64,000 bases of DNA from Camelus bactrianus (lineage: Eukaryota > Chordata > Mammalia > Artiodactyla > Camelidae). Location of the stretch: NCBI RefSeq assembly GCF_048773025.1, contig NC_133557.1, positions 8,882,001 to 8,946,000 on the forward strand, written 5' to 3'. Made by a program: the position numbers and the translations under genes. How positions within the stretch are numbered: the first letter of the stretch is position 1; each line of letters starts with the position of its first letter. Positions 1 through 10,744 of the stretch are shown piece by piece. Under the pieces are notes generated by a model, which saw only the letters and a program-made list of their open reading frames with translations, was not told where the DNA came from and made no database searches.

Positions 1-299
1 CCTAGGGATTTCATTTAACTGGCTGCAGTTATTATATTCCAACTGCATGCCAGTTGCTTACTGATTCCCCACATTATAACCCTAACAGGAGCAACCACTC
101 CTTGAGCACCTACTGTGTGCCCTGCACGGTGCTTAGGATCTCATCGATATGCAAATGGCACACTCAGTGTTTGAGCACCTGCTGCATGCCTGGCTCTGTC
201 CTCAGGCACCCCCTTGCAGGGCTGGGAGCTGCTCTCCAGCCCCTGCCCTGTGACCTCTCTGTTCCACAAGGTCAGAGCTCCTGCCCTGTGCTGTTTCAG

Positions 300-626
300 T
301 TCCGCCCACCTTGGAGGTCACCCAACACCCCGCCTCAGGGACCCAGGTGAACGTCACATGCCAGGCGAAGCAGTTCTACCCCCGAGACCACCAGCTGAGC
401 TGGGTGGAGAATGGAAACGTGTCCCGGATAGAAACGGCGTCGACCTTCATGGAGAATAAGGACGGGACCTTTAACAGGATGATCTGGCTCCTGGTGAACT
501 CGTCCGCCCACAGAGGTGAGGTGCTGTCCTGCCAGGTGGAGCACGACGGGCAGCCGGCAGTCAGCGCCAACCTCACCCTGGAGGCCTCTGCTCCCCAGAA
601 GGACCAGGACACACATGAACGTCCTG
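300..626 (+). CDS. SIRP third Ig domain (C1-set) exon
   Basis: The acceptor is a pyrimidine tract ending in cag at 297-299 and the donor is gtgagg at 627. The translation contains the motifs PTLEVTQHP, QVNVTCQAKQFYP, ENGNVSR, VNSSAHRGE and CQVEHDGQPAV, very close to human SIRPA/SIRPB1 domain 3. Both Ig cysteines are present (in VTCQA and LSCQV). There are two N-glycosylation sequons, NVS and NSS. The exon is 327 nt, phase 1 at both ends, with no internal stop. It belongs with the transmembrane exon at 5642. Confidence 0.93.
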
Positions 627-3600
627 GTGAGGATTTCATTAACCTGACAGGGCTTTTAAAATTTTATCTTTTTAAATTATTAAAGTAGTAATTCTTCCTT
701 GTTATAGAATAATCTAGAAGACTATAAATATAAAGTAGAATTTTGAAGTGAGATCCCCTCCCCAAATCCCATACTCCAAAAATCACCACTGGTAAAAGTT
801 AGATGTATGCTTACCAATCTTTTGTCATAAATATAATTAAAGAAAGACAGAAAGGAAGGAGATCATTGTGTTCATAGCGTTCTGCCTCTTGCTTTCTTCA
901 ACTACCAGTAATTATGTTCATCCTTCCCTGTCCGCCCACCTCCCTCCTCCTTGCTCTTTCTAACCTCTGCCTAGTGTCTCTCCATTCTGCAATTTCCACT
1001 CGCATTAGTAACATAAAGTAACCCAAGCAGTCTCCTACACATACTACTCTGTGAAATCCTGGAAAGGGAGCCCTGAAGTTGTGGAGTTTGAGTTTGGACC
1101 AGGCACCCAGGTGACCGTGAGATGTCACTGCATGGGCTTCCTCTGTCCCCTGATCTGTGGCAGTGGACCAGCAATGATCACAGTCACTCAGTGCACATTT
1201 ACTAAATGCAAATCAGTGCATGATCTCAGCTCTATGATCTCCTTTTCTGCTTCTACCACCCAGTGGATCTGGAGTTTACCAAAGGGACTCAGGAAACGAC
1301 AGTGGGTGTTGTTGAAGATGTCTTGCCTTTAGTCCAGGTGATCTGGCTAAACTAATCAAGGTGAATCTGAGTTCCTGACCAGGGACCACATATAACAAAT
1401 ATGTGCTCATTAGAAACACGTTCTCCTTTAGCTGAGCATTGTCCCAAGGACATACAGAGTCCCCCTTCCTATGCATAATACATGTCTTATTTCTTTCTCA
1501 TGTAACATCAGGAGGCAGTTGATCAGTTTCCCAGGCGTCTTTACTCCAGAAGACCTTTCAAAGGCCGACATTCCCTCCAACTTAGCCTATGGTGTTGTCC
1601 TTGTCTGCTGGGCTGGGGGTCAATGCTGGGTCAGCGAGTGTCCATGTCCCTCCTGCTGGAAGAATAAAGACAGGAAGGAGAGGACAAACACCTTCCGTTA
1701 AACAACAGCTATACAGAATTTGCATGGTTGTGTCCACTAATAACGGAGTCCTGTGTGCACATCCAGTTGCCAGTGGAGTCTACAGGTGTGTGGTTACATG
1801 GTTAAGGACATTGATTTTCTGCCAAACCAATACCATTACACACTTAATAAAATCAACAGTAATTCCCTAATGTCATCTAAAATGGAGTATATATTTCAAA
1901 TTCTCTTAAAATTTCTTTTATACTGGTTTCCTGTGCACCAGAGTTGTTTTTTTATTCACCTGTAAATCCTAATAGAATCTTCCTGTGAAACCACCTGGGC
2001 CTCCAGAATTCTTTTTCAAATTTTACAAAGAACTTGCCTAGTTTAGGGCTATTCAATGTAATCACTTCATATTGCGTGAATTGCAGTAGGCTGTGCTTTC
2101 TGTGGAACACGTCCCAGTGTCTCTAAGTTGTCAATTTTCTGTCTGGACAGTTGTTCATAATATTCCCTTATTATCCTTCTGATGTCTGCAGTGTCTGCAG
2201 TGATGTCCTCTGCTTCGTTCCTGGTATTGGAAAGGTGTCATTTCTGCTTTTTTCTTAACAGTCGTACTAGAAGCTTTTCATTTCTATTGATCTTTTAAAT
2301 GAACTCACCTGTGTTTTAGTGATTTTCTCTATTGTTTTCCGTTTTATTTCTTTTTTTTCCACTGTTTTTATTCTTTCCTCCCTTTGGTTGCTTTGGGCTC
2401 ATTTTGCTCCCCATCTCCCCATTTCTTGAGGCTGGAACTTACGTTATTGATTTAGACTTTTTCTTTTTTCTAATGCCACACCAGGGTCTCCTCCTGTGCC
2501 TGAGGACTTAGGAGAGGTACCTGGGTGCCTGGACACTGTGTTCTTCCTCCAGTGCTCAGGTCTCTAACCAGTCTCCTACCTCTTCCACCTCAGAATCCTC
2601 CCATGTTTGTCCCTTGTGTCATTTCTAGGGTTCAGGGTGTACTGAACGGGGAGAGCAGGAGAGATGAGTCCACACCATCTTGTCTGGAGGGACTTGGACT
2701 TGCTTTTGAATCTTCTATCTACTGCTGGGGCTCCACCAGGACTGTTACTTCTGGGTGCGGCAGGCTGCCTGATCCAGCCTGCCTGCTAATGTAATAAGGC
2801 TGGAAATGTTTTCTGGGGCATCTAGGTTGTGGGGCTGGAGCAAAGCGTGAGATGTCCACGTGACCCTGCTGCCCGGTGCATCTGAGGGCTCTGGGCACTG
2901 CTCCTGGGCCCAGGTGGTCCGGTGTGACGATGCACGTCTTATCGCCTGTTTTTTGTGATGGTATTGGGGTGTTTTACACTATTTCTAGCTTCATGGACCT
3001 TTCTTCTCGTAGCACAGCATAATCCAATATGTCACTGGAGTTTTTAGTTTGTTGGCTGGTTTTGACACAGTGGGAAAAAAGCTCTGAATCCTCTAAGTCT
3101 TTGGTTCTCTTTTGTCTTTCAGGACCGTAAATTTCCCTACTTCCCTATTTTTTTCTTTTTCCCTTCATCACTCAATTGGCAAACAGCCCTTCTTTCATCT
3201 TTATTGTCTTTTCCCCACCAAGAAATTATGCACTTTAAATCGTACCTGTCCTTCTAGTCTCATCTGTCCTTTTTAAATGTTCCATCCTCCTTGGATTAGG
3301 TTCCTCTTGCCACTGTAACAAGTTAACACATGGTTAGTGACTTAAAACAAGACAAGTGTGTTACTTTACCATTCTAGAGGTCAGGAGTCTACGACGGATG
3401 GCAGGGCTGTGTTCCTTCTGGAGGCTCCAGAGGAGAATGCGATTTCTCGCCTTTTCCAGCTCCCAGAAGTGTCCACACTCCTGGGCAAAAGGCCCCACCT
3501 CTTTCTGACCTCTGTTTCCTGTCTCATATCTCCTCTGACTCTCCTACCCCCACCTTCACTCACATGAATCTTTGTGATGACATGGGCTCCACTCAGATAA

Positions 3601-5745
3601 TCCAAGAGAATGTCCCATCTCAAGACCCTTAACTTCATCATGACCGCTCATCCCTTTTGACATGAAAGGCAATATATGTTAGGATTCTGGGGATTCTGTG
3701 CCAACCCTTTCAACCAGGCCGACTTTGAAACCCCTTCCCAGATCTCTGCTCTGCAGGACGCTTTTCCAATATTTTCATAGTTAGGGTGAATTTAATCTTG
3801 GTTGTGATATTTTCAAACAATTCTTAGGCTCGTGTGCTGGCTGCCTTGTCTGTGATTCTTGCACTTCTCCTGGTGGCTGAGGGTCGGATGGCAGCCCAGA
3901 GAGGGAAAGTGCTCTAGGATTTGGTGATTTTGCGTTTTTGACTCACAGGTATTTTGCAGTTCTGGTATTTTCTCTTCAGGTAATAATGAGAGCCAAATTG
4001 GTATAGAATTCACATTCTCCTTTTTGATCGCTCTGGATTGGAAAGGCCATTTTTGGAGATAAGTTGTTGTTGTTCTCAACATTCCTAAAGTCCAGTGAAG
4101 GTTTTTCAGTGCTTTAACCCATATGTCCCCACCCCACAGCTCAAGATCCTCTTCTGGTAGAGTTGACCCTTTAAACTTCAGAATTCAACCCCCTCTGTAG
4201 CCCTGGTTACACCATCCCAGTTCACCACCACTAGAAGTTTTAACAATTGCATCACTAGGGTTTCCAGGGCTGACTCCTGCTCCACCTCCTGCCACTGCTG
4301 GGATCCGCTTGGACAGTCGATGAGTGATCCAGCTCCGAGTTTGCATCTCAGAGTTTGCCTTTCAGCTCACACCCAGACAAACTCCCACAGATCAGTTTCT
4401 CTGGGAATCAGAGTCTGAACTAGAGAGAAGACTGAGGGCTGATGATTGTGAAGTGTTGCCGGGATCAACACGCATGAGCACGTGAAGGGAGCAGGACCGG
4501 CAAAGGGAGATGTCGGACTACAAAGCAGGGACAAGAGACTCAGACACTGCAACACAGAGCTGAGGCGCCAGGATGGTCTATCAGAGTCAGTTTAAATTGA
4601 AAGGGTGGACCTGAGCCTCCATACTCCCGGTTCAGCCGGCTCTTTGTGAGGGCTGCCCTCTAGAAGGATGTGCAGACTTAAGGAACGCAGGTCCCTCCAG
4701 CTGAGAAAAAACCCCAAGGGCCACTCAGCTGAGAGTTGTCATCCTCCAGCACCTTCAAAAGCAAAAACTGGTGAGGTCTTCACTCGGGCTTTAAGGATTA
4801 TTTTATTTACAAAAGATATTTTAACAGCTTTCTTTCTATGACTTTGAGAGCAAAAACAGCTCACCGTAAAAATGCAAAACGTCCAAAAGTAAGCTTACTC
4901 AGACCTGACTTTCGGCGTCAGCATAAAGACTTCAGGTTTCATGGGTACGAAGGTCAAGGTGGGCTGAATGGTATGAAGCCCCTCCCACCATGAGACCCTA
5001 TTTCTTTGAAGCACCAGGTTGTTCTCCAGCCAGCAGTTCTCATGAGTTCAGGCCACCCTGGGGTTTCCCACAACTCCTGAAACATGGGGTCTCCAGCCCC
5101 ACCCCTTGGCCAAGCAGGGCCGCTCTCACCATGAAACCCATCCTCCTCGCTTGCATGCTGTGCTGACATTCCTTCCTGTGACCCCGAGAGGCTGGACCTG
5201 GTCCAAAAGACAAGATCTCGGGATCATCTTCTGGGACAAGAGGGATGGATTTCCCTAGGTTTGAATCCCACTAATCTTGCGATGCTCCCTAAACTCTAAG
5301 AGCCTCACTCTCCTCATCAGAAGGAGAATAATACCTACCTCGTAGAGGTGTGAGAACCAAATAAGTAAACCAGGTGCCACACCTAACACGTCACTGACTG
5401 CAAACACTCTCTGCCCCTTTCCTCAAGGAGGATATAACCCTAGGGGCCTGAGAGAGGACGGAGAGAGAATGTGGAAACACTATCCTGATTTCTGCCTCCA
5501 GTCTGACCCAGGACAGGATGCAGGTTCAAAAGCTTCAGAGCATGGCTGGGCCCAGGTGGCTCCAGAATGAGTAAGTGGAGGCCCTTGGGAATGGCTTCTG
5601 TGGAGCCCCTCTAATCAGATCTCCTGTCTCTTGATTTCCAGACCAGCCTTCGTTGTCTCCTTCTCTCCTGGTAGTTTTCATCCTAGGCCCCAAAGTGCTG
5701 CTGGTGATCGGTGTCACTGTCATCTTTGTCCACAGGAAGCGTTAG
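300..5745 (+). CDS. SIRPB1-like receptor, 3' part of gene (D3 exon + transmembrane exon)
   Basis: Two exons of an activating SIRP are visible: 300-626 (third Ig domain) and 5642-5753 (transmembrane, stop at 5743-5745). Signal, V and first C1 exons must lie upstream of the window. Reading phases match across the 5 kb intron: the first exon ends with one leftover base and the second supplies two. The mature C-terminus is a membrane segment with a central lysine and a tail of only a few residues, as in human SIRPB1, so the receptor should signal through the adaptor DAP12 rather than by ITIMs. The intron contains a relic of a SIRP V exon, an L1 and a MaLR LTR. Orthology to human SIRPB1 itself is not proven; SIRPB-type genes are duplicated independently in many mammals. 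Confidence 0.85.
627..1974. other. Intron, mostly unassigned
   Basis: Apart from the V-exon relic at 1042-1125, I see no coding exon or recognisable repeat here. Short open frames around 1471-1870 show no family motif and no sensible splice context. Confidence 0.4.
1042..1125 (+). pseudogene. Relic of the 3' end of a SIRP V-domain exon
   Basis: The translation reads YYSVKSWKGSPEVVEF then GPGTQVTVR, which is the F and G strand end of a SIRP V domain (family pattern YYCVKFRKGSP, DVEF, GPGT). The conserved F-strand cysteine is replaced by serine, no donor site follows, and the 5' three quarters of the exon are missing. It sits about 400 bases downstream of an intact SIRP D3 exon, inside that gene's intron. 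It is most likely a scrap from an unequal crossover within the cluster. Confidence 0.75.
1975..2480 (-). mobile_element. LINE-1 ORF2 fragment, old
   Basis: Read as written, this is the reverse complement of L1 ORF2. The phrases tgaaaccacctgggcctcca, gttgttcataatattccctt and gattttctctattgttttc are typical of antisense mammalian L1. It is truncated at both ends and diverged. Confidence 0.8.
2481..3290. other. Unassigned intronic sequence
   Basis: The first half is moderately GC-rich with an open frame at 2525-2794, but no protein family, splice signal or repeat was recognised. The second half is AT-rich and pyrimidine-rich, without identifiable features. Confidence 0.35.
3292..3690 (-). mobile_element. 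MaLR (MLT1-type) LTR, solo, old
   Basis: The sequence runs in the antisense direction of an MLT1-like LTR: a start resembling the antisense end phrase (cctcttgccactgtaacaag), the internal phrase gtgttccttctggaggctcc, then ataatccaagagaatgtccc and a closing ggggattctgtgcc. It is a fossil solo LTR, diverged, and probably shared by all placental mammals. Confidence 0.65.
3691..5249. other. Unassigned intronic sequence
   Basis: No exon-like open frame with splice signals, no RNA gene and no repeat that I can name. Local composition is ordinary. Confidence 0.35.
5250..5400 (+). mobile_element. MIR SINE fragment
   Basis: A gap-filled match to the MIR core: gtttgaatcccact, then agagcctcactctcctcatc, aataatacctacctc and gtgagaaccaaataag. 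Old and diverged. Confidence 0.6.
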
Positions 5746-5753
5746 GTCTGACT
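5642..5753 (+). CDS. SIRPB1-like transmembrane and short tail exon
   Basis: The acceptor is ttgatttccag, ending at 5641. Translation in the phase supplied by the D3 exon gives a short stalk, then a hydrophobic segment containing FILGPKVLLVIGVTVI, a basic end FVHRKR and a stop at 5743-5745. Human SIRPB1 has the matching LGPKLLLVVGVSAIYI segment. The lysine within the membrane segment is the DAP12-pairing residue of this group. A consensus donor, gtaagt, begins at 5754, eight bases after the stop, so a further 3' UTR exon is likely, as in relatives. No ITIM tyrosines are encoded. Confidence 0.87.
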
Positions 5754-6984
5754 GTAAGTTGTGGTGGAGGGTAGGGAGGACAAGGTCTGTCCCAGAAACA
5801 GCAAGGTCAGGGGTGGGGGAGGTCGGGAAGGTGGGGGTCAGCCCGCAGTTCACACAGGGCCACGGGCCCCCGTGGAGTAAGAGGTGACACACCGCCTTCA
5901 ATATCCTCAGGAGATGAGGTTTCCCTCAGTTGTGCCCAGCTCCCGGGAGGGGTGTGGGGTCCTGTAGGAGGTGGGCTGGATCGTGGGTTTTCAAAGGGTG
6001 TCTCCTGGCAGTTCTGTGGAGGAAGTGAGCAGAGGCTGCTGAATGAGGAGCAGCTGAGAGGGTGGTTCCCTTGGAGACCATTTCTAGATCCTTGAACCCT
6101 GGGGCTCCGTGGGGGCAAAAGGAATCCCCGTTTTAGGGTAATGGGGAGAAACCCTGGATCTGCTGCTCTGAGGGCTGCTCCTGCTCTGACCCTCCATGAG
6201 ACAGAGAAGAAGGGCTGGGGAAGGGGCATTAGGTCCTGGGGAGGAGGCTGAGGGGGCAGAGACCTCTCTCAGAGGCTGCCCACCCTCTCAGACAGGCATC
6301 CCATGAGGAGAACAGCCTGGGCACACAGGAGGCATGCAGTCAACGTTTCTTGAATGATGATCAGATCATTAAATATGAACACGGTTCCCTCAGTTCCTTC
6401 CTTCCTCCTTTTCAGGGTAACACCCTCAGTCTCTGCTGTCTGCTTCCCTCTCTGAGGGGCCCAGCCTAGGAGAAGACCCAGCTGGAAGCTTCCACGACTC
6501 TGCTCCAAATGCCTCCCTCCATGGAGACCTGCTTGCCCCCACACTCCTGAGACCCTCTCACAGTTGCCCTGAGGCCGTCAAAGCTGGGTCCTCAGCAGGG
6601 ATTATGAGAAGTAGCTCTGGAGAGGGACTCACAACATCTCCCTGGAACGTGAGAAACAAGTCACATCAACACGTATCGGGATATCTCTCATCCATCACCT
6701 TGGACTTGGCTGTGAACTACACACTCATGTCCTTGCTCAGAGGAGTTATTCTGTCTTTCGGATTCCTGCCTATCCTGGAAGCTCCACACTTTGAAGTTCT
6801 CTTTTACCTCTTGAGTACAGATGACCCCCTCTTCCTGGTTTTAAGAAGAAAATGTATATCCTTCCTCTTTGCCCAAATGTCCTACCCCTCAAACCCTGAA
6901 GGTAGTGTTCCGTCCTGTCTCTGTGATGGAACCAGGAGAACTTCCATCTTCCTGCATCCTTCCCAACTGTGCTGCTAATGGTAA
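5754..6984. other. Downstream flank of the SIRPB1-like gene; probable 3' UTR exon not located
   Basis: Since a donor follows the stop codon, a 3' UTR exon is expected here or beyond. A plausible acceptor (ccttttcag) lies near 6407-6415, but nothing else fixes it. The open frame at 6604-6978 has no family motif, and I do not regard it as a gene. Confidence 0.3.
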
Positions 6985-7610
6985 ACATTGTGTCTAGACG
7001 CCTCAGAGTCATCCTTGATTTCTCCTTCTTTTATATCCCATATTCAATTTTGCCTTCAAAATGCTGATGTCCAGAGGTGAGATGGTAAATATTTAATAAT
7101 CCACTCTCCAAAAGAAAAAAAAAAAAGCCTATTAGGTAGTACTGGCCAATTTCTAGCTGTCAATACTTCCAATGTGGCCAGCTTCAAGCTACCAACCATT
7201 TAATAACCAGCTTGCAGGAATTCTTGAAAAAGTAACAGCTGGGCTCTCTTGAAGCAGTTCGAGCTCTCCAGCACACCACTCAGTTGCATCCATAATGTGC
7301 ACATTCTCACCCGCACCACCACTCCCGGGTCCCAGCCACCATCATCTCCTCCTGCACCATTGCTGTCGTCTCTGACTGGTTTCCCTGTCTCAGGCTCAGT
7401 GATTCTTTGGGAAAGTAAGTCAAATCCTATCACTTCTCTGCTCCCTCCCCTAGCATAACTGCCTGCCTCACTCTCAAATGCCACTTCATCAAAGGCACCT
7501 TCTATAGATGGCCCTGTATAAGATATCAATTCCTCTCTCACCCTGGCATTCCATGTCCTCTTAACCTGATTAATTTGTTTCCTGAGCATTTATAACCATC
7601 TATATACTGA
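6985..7610 (+). mobile_element. L2 LINE 3' fragment
   Basis: L2 landmarks appear in order: tcatccttgatttctcc, later caccaccactcccgggtccc, agccaccatcatctcctcctg, gtctctgactggtttccctg and tcacttctctgctccctccc. A non-L2 segment with an A-tract around 7090-7290 seems to interrupt it. Confidence 0.6.
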
Positions 7611-7622
7611 ATGTAAGTTATT

Positions 7623-8660
7623 CTCACTTTGCATGGTAGAGCAGGACCTTAAAATAACTTGGAAACTGAAAACTTGAAAAGTGACCTTAATAATCAATGG
7701 GAGAATAACTGTTTTGTGATCTTCAAAAAAAAAATGGTTTTAAACATCAGAGACTCTTTTACTGTCAGTTTAAAATGTAGAAGGAAATGGAAAAATAGTA
7801 AAGTTAATATTTAGAGTATACTGTCATTTGACTCATTAGAAACATTGAGAATTAAAGAGTTTTTTTTTATTTGCAAACCTATCGAGTTTAGTTTGAACAG
7901 TGTTTGCCTTCTTCTTCCTGCATAATTTACAATATAAAAGCCAGCACCTTTTCTATACTTTGGTGAATTATAGTACTCCTTTCTCAGTTTGGGTAAGACT
8001 CTAACATTTTATTCCCTGATACTCTCAACGTTGTGAAATCTTTACAAAACTTCCTTTAATTTGAGGTATTTGCTGTTGTCGCTTCCTCTGGGGCATTTTC
8101 ACCCTTTCCCTCACAACCACCTTCCTCATTATATGGTAAGTTTGCCCTCACAAAGTTCTTGTGGCTGCCTATCTTTCTAACAGTATCAGTGTACCATTCC
8201 CACGGTCAACTATTTCTTCTTTAATCTACTCACGTTCAATTTGAATGTCGCTTCCAACATTATCACCTTTTGTTTCTTCATTGCACTTTCTTCTTTGTAT
8301 TCAATTCCCTTTTGCAGTTATTTATTTTTGTAAATGTCATGTGGATTCATCACTGGGAGTCACATGACAGCACAGCTACATGCTTTTCTGTCTGTGCTGA
8401 AATGAGTAACAGAGTCACAGTGATCAAATACTGCAGACTTTGAAATAAGGGACATGACTGGTTCCTGATCAGGATGGGCATCTATTACACAGTTATTTGT
8501 GGACTGAAGTAGAGATAGTGGCAAAGTTTGTACTTTATGCAATTGTTCACCATAAATTTACTGTGGTAACTGAAATCTCAACCATGTGTTGGGGGGACTG
8601 AGGTTTTTTAACTAAACTGTCTACCTGAAATTCATGCATATCAGGACCATGCAAAGTGAG
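7623..8660. mobile_element. Candidate DNA transposon with 15-bp terminal inverted repeats
   Basis: The 15-mer ctcactttgcatggt at 7623-7637 occurs as its exact reverse complement, accatgcaaagtgag, at 8646-8660. The 1 kb between them is AT-rich and non-coding, as in MER-type non-autonomous DNA transposons. I cannot name the family, and no clear target-site duplication flanks the pair. Confidence 0.5.
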
Positions 8661-9014
8661 GACTTCCTGTATGTGTCTCTTCCTCAGATAGGATGTCAGT
8701 TCTAACAGTGAAGGGACTATCTGAGTATTCGTTTCTATAGATACTGAATATCAAAATAAAATTTTTCTTCATCAACCACCTAGCTCTTGTATTCTAAAGC
8801 CCTTTCACTAAAGACTACTTTTTCTTCTTTGTATTTAAACAATCATTTCAAAAATTAAACATTTTTCATATCACAAGGAAATGGAAAAAAAAAACAAAAA
8901 AAACCAGAAAACAGACGCTGACTGGAGTATGTCAAAGGGTGTGGGAACCAACTGAAAGAGCTCCAAGCCGACAAACCTGGAACAATTTGAGCAATAAATT
9001 AAAGTACTGGACTG

Positions 9015-9618
9015 TGCTATAATCTAAATGTTTGTGTCTTCCCAAAATTCACATGTTAGAATCCTAACACCCAAAGTGATGGTGTTAGGTGTGGCATCTG
9101 AAAGGTGGTTAGGTCATGAGAGCTGCACCCTCATGAATGGATGGGATTAGCGCTCTTACAAAAGTGAACCCACACAGCTCCTGTCTCAACTGCACCTTGC
9201 ATCTCTTACTTTCTGCCCTAAAGTTTCTCTGCTGCCTCTAGATTGCACATTTGTAAGAATGCACTCATTCTGATATATGCACAAAATCCAAATGTACAAG
9301 TGCGGAAATGCCAGCCAGGGCCACACTCAACCAATGAAGACAGGAGCCAGTAGGTAATTATCCTTCTCTGTGTCTCATGTGCACAATTCCAAAAGGAAAA
9401 AAAGAGAGATCCCCTCCTCCAACAGAGTTCCAAAAGCCCTTTCAGCTCTGTGAGAGTGCAAGGAGAAATCTGTGACCCAAAGAGGGCCCTTACAGAACCA
9501 TGCTGCCTCCCCGATCTCCCAACTGCCAGCCTCCAGAACTGTGAGCGATAAATCTCCATTGTTTGTAAGCCACCCAGTCTGTGAGAATTTGTTATAGCAG
9601 CCCAAATAGACTAAGACA
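9015..9618 (+). mobile_element. MaLR LTR (MLT1/MSTD type), fossil
   Basis: The 5' end (tgctataatctaaatgtttg) and the 3' end (cctccagaactgtgagcgat through ctaagaca) match a MaLR LTR in sense. Near-identical 5-bp flanks, gactg at 9010-9014 and gacta at 9619-9623, fit the target duplication of this family. The middle part, roughly 9205-9470, does not look like the LTR and may be a further insertion. It lies inside an older L1. Solo, old and placental in age. Confidence 0.75.
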
Positions 9619-10221
9619 GACTATAACCAAAGATACAAAATAAATATCTACAAGTCCTTATTGATGTAAATAAATAATTGAATAAATTAATAAATGGAGG
9701 AGAAGGGAAAATCTCCTGTGCAGAAAAGTCCCAAATAATTTTTGTAGATATCTGCACCTTAAAGAAGCGGAAGCCTAACTCTCCAGTCCTGAGGTGTGGA
9801 CTGCACATGGTGACTCCTTTCCAAAGAGGACAGAATGAAGGAAAGAAAAAGAGTAACTTCACAGTGGGGCAACCTGACCAGCACAATTCAGCCAGGTTAT
9901 GAAGAGTTCATCAGTGGTCATAAATCACGTCGATTACATATACCCTTGATATAATGTGAAGAAAATTACACTTTTCTCCTGTGACTTCCTCCCCCAAACC
10001 CATAACTCCAGTCTAATTATGAGAAAAGCATCAGGCAGATTGTAATAGAGGGCCATTCTCCAGTGCATCTGACCAGTACTCCTCAAAACTGTCAAGGTCA
10101 CCAACATCAAGGAAATCTGAGAGCTGTCACTACTGAGAGGAGCCTAAGGAGACATGAGAAGTAAATGTATGTGGTATCCCTGGGTGGGATCCTAGAACAT
10201 TTGTTTAAAAACTAAGGAAGT

Positions 10222-10559
10222 CCATTATAGACTGAATGCTCACGTCACTCTAAAATTCATATGTTGAATTTTAATTCTGATGTGATAGCATTTGGAGGTA
10301 CAGTCTTTAAGAGGGAATAAGGTGATGAGGCCCTCATAAGTAAGATTAGTGCCCTTATAAAAAGAGACCAGAGAGTCACCCCTTCCACCATGAAGGATTC
10401 AAGAAGTTGGCAGTCTTCACCCTGGATGAAGGCTCTCCCCAGAGAATGACCAGGCTGGCAACCTGATCTCTATCTTCCAGACTCTGGAACAAATAAATAT
10501 TTGTTGTTTATAAGCTATCCAATCCATAATCTTTTGTTATAGCTGCCTGAGCTAAGACA
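10222..10559 (+). mobile_element. MaLR LTR (MLT1 type), fossil
   Basis: Begins with tatagactgaatgctcacg, contains gatgaggccctcataag and gtgcccttataaaaagagac, and ends with ttttgttatagctgcctgag then ctaagaca. It is a solo LTR inserted into the same L1M 3' end as the LTR at 9015-9618, since the L1 text resumes directly afterwards. Confidence 0.75.
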
Positions 10560-10744
10560 AAAACTATAGACTTCAGTTAACAATAATGCACCAATATCAT
10601 AATTGTAACAAATGTATCACTCTAATGTAAGATGTTAATAACAGGAAACTGTGTGCAGAGGTATATGGGAACTCTGCATTATCATCTCAATTTTTCCATA
10701 AATCTAAAACGGTTTTTTAAAAGTCTGTTAAATAAAATTTAACA

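Larger units (their letters stand above)
8880..10740 (+). mobile_element. Old LINE-1 3' end (L1M type) interrupted by two MaLR LTRs
   Basis: L1M 3' UTR phrases run in order on both sides of two inserted LTRs: gaaccaactgaaagagctcc near 8945, then acctgaccagcacaattcag, ccataactccagtctaatta, gtcaaggtcaccaacatcaa, gagcctaaggagacatgaga, aaactatagacttcagttaa, gtaagatgttaataacagg and tctaaaacggttttttaaa. Insertions at 9015-9618 and 10222-10559 split it into three parts, so this L1 predates both. Confidence 0.75.

Noticed and set aside
335-639. Minus-strand open frames opposite the SIRP D3 exon
   Set aside because: Shadows of a well-supported + strand exon; no motif of their own.
5807-6229. 140-codon minus-strand open frame
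   Set aside because: GC-rich, low-complexity composition, no family resemblance and no splice context; probably chance.
6604-6978. 124-codon open frame downstream of the SIRPB1-like gene
   Set aside because: No recognisable domain, no acceptor in phase with a SIRP exon; at most 3' UTR.
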